Assembly: GCA_040881665.1 (NCBI GenBank)
Contig: JBBECT010000005.1
Location: forward strand, 712,138-776,137
Reading direction: 5' to 3'
Source of the DNA: Actinomycetota bacterium
GTDB lineage: Bacteria > Actinomycetota > UBA4738 > HRBIN12
Length of the DNA stretch: 64,000 bases
In this document: positions 63,963-64,000 of the stretch, in pieces
How the letters are laid out: each line of letters begins with the position of its first letter
Position numbering within the stretch: position 1 is the stretch's first letter
Notes under the pieces: model-generated
The model's input: the letters and a program-made list of their open reading frames with translations, nothing else
The model's database searches: none
What the model was told of the DNA's origin: nothing
Translations under genes and position numbers: made by a program

Positions 63963-64000
63963 CACGGCGGCAGGCCCTCGAGAGACGCACGCATGAACGC
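63959..64000 (-). CDS. Antitoxin partner of MazF, C-terminal end only (partial)
   Basis: Thirteen codons ending AFMRASLEGLPPW and a TGA that overlaps the mazF start. The end fits the C-terminal tail of a ribbon-helix-helix or AbrB-type antitoxin, but too little is visible to tell. The rest lies beyond the window. Confidence 0.5.
   Translation of the reverse strand, partial: AFMRASLEGLPPW

Overview
The window is a high-GC chromosomal segment of a bacterium that most resembles a deep-branching, probably uncultured member of the Actinomycetota. The evidence is conserved gene order: mfd, surA-like lipoprotein, mazG, enolase, ftsB-like septum initiator, S1 protein, DUF501/Ppx (23.5-34.0 kb); pth-rplY and prs-glmU; and ispE-ksgA-G5/RlpA protein-tatD-metG-rsmI-protein mannosyltransferase (48.9-58.4 kb). 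A DUF222/HNH endonuclease, Tat-exported DUF1800/DUF1501 proteins, a YndJ-like membrane protein and many start codons with a TANNNT box 6-9 bases upstream (likely leaderless transcripts) agree. The exact class cannot be fixed from the sequence.

Layout. 0-0.8 kb: end of sucD (TCA cycle). 0.9-7.7 kb: a run of exported proteins: two paralogous phosphodiester-glycosidase-like proteins flanking a PPK2 polyphosphate kinase, a sugar-dehydrogenase-like beta-propeller, an M23 peptidase and an L,D-transpeptidase. 7.7-10.8 kb: a P1/DmpA-type peptidase gene broken by a +1 frameshift in a G run, then an SDR/YndJ-like pair. 10.8-16.0 kb: M15 lipoprotein, type IV pilin-like protein, Tat-exported DUF1800/DUF1501 pair and a glycine-rich exported repeat protein. 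16.1-17.9 kb: typA. 18-20.3 kb: a decayed accessory patch with an HNH endonuclease, a beta-helix fragment, a small secreted protein and a tyrosine-recombinase remnant beside tRNA-Leu. 20.3-22.7 kb: nucleotide-sugar genes. 22.7-34.0 kb: housekeeping block. 34.2-38.0 kb: accessory island with an AAA/DUF4143 ATPase behind two tandem palindromes, a TetR-SMR efflux pair with a 20-bp operator, and an FG-GAP protein. 38-48.7 kb: serine hydrolase, pth, rplY, membrane-anchored molybdopterin oxidoreductase, fasciclin lipoprotein, prs-glmU, and a phospholipase C-like protein directly followed by an RTX-repeat protein. 48.8-58.4 kb: tRNA-Gln and the ispE-to-PMT block. 58.5-64 kb: CocE hydrolase, YbaK protein, CPBP protease, FAD oxidoreductase and a MazF toxin with its antitoxin cut by the window edge.

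How it fits together. Themes are cell-envelope building and remodelling (M23, YkuD, M15, RlpA/G5, GlmU, nucleotide-sugar enzymes, PMT), polyphosphate metabolism (PPK2 and a DUF501-Ppx fusion) and a large secreted repeat-protein repertoire. I see no CRISPR array, intact prophage or complete defence system. The most unusual items are the DUF501-Ppx fusion, the (Glu-His) repeat on an S1 RNA-binding protein, the tandem palindromes controlling the DUF4143 ATPase, the 22-bp duplication carrying the stop codons of two convergent genes, and a 509-bp gene-free region with internal repeats between tatD and metG.
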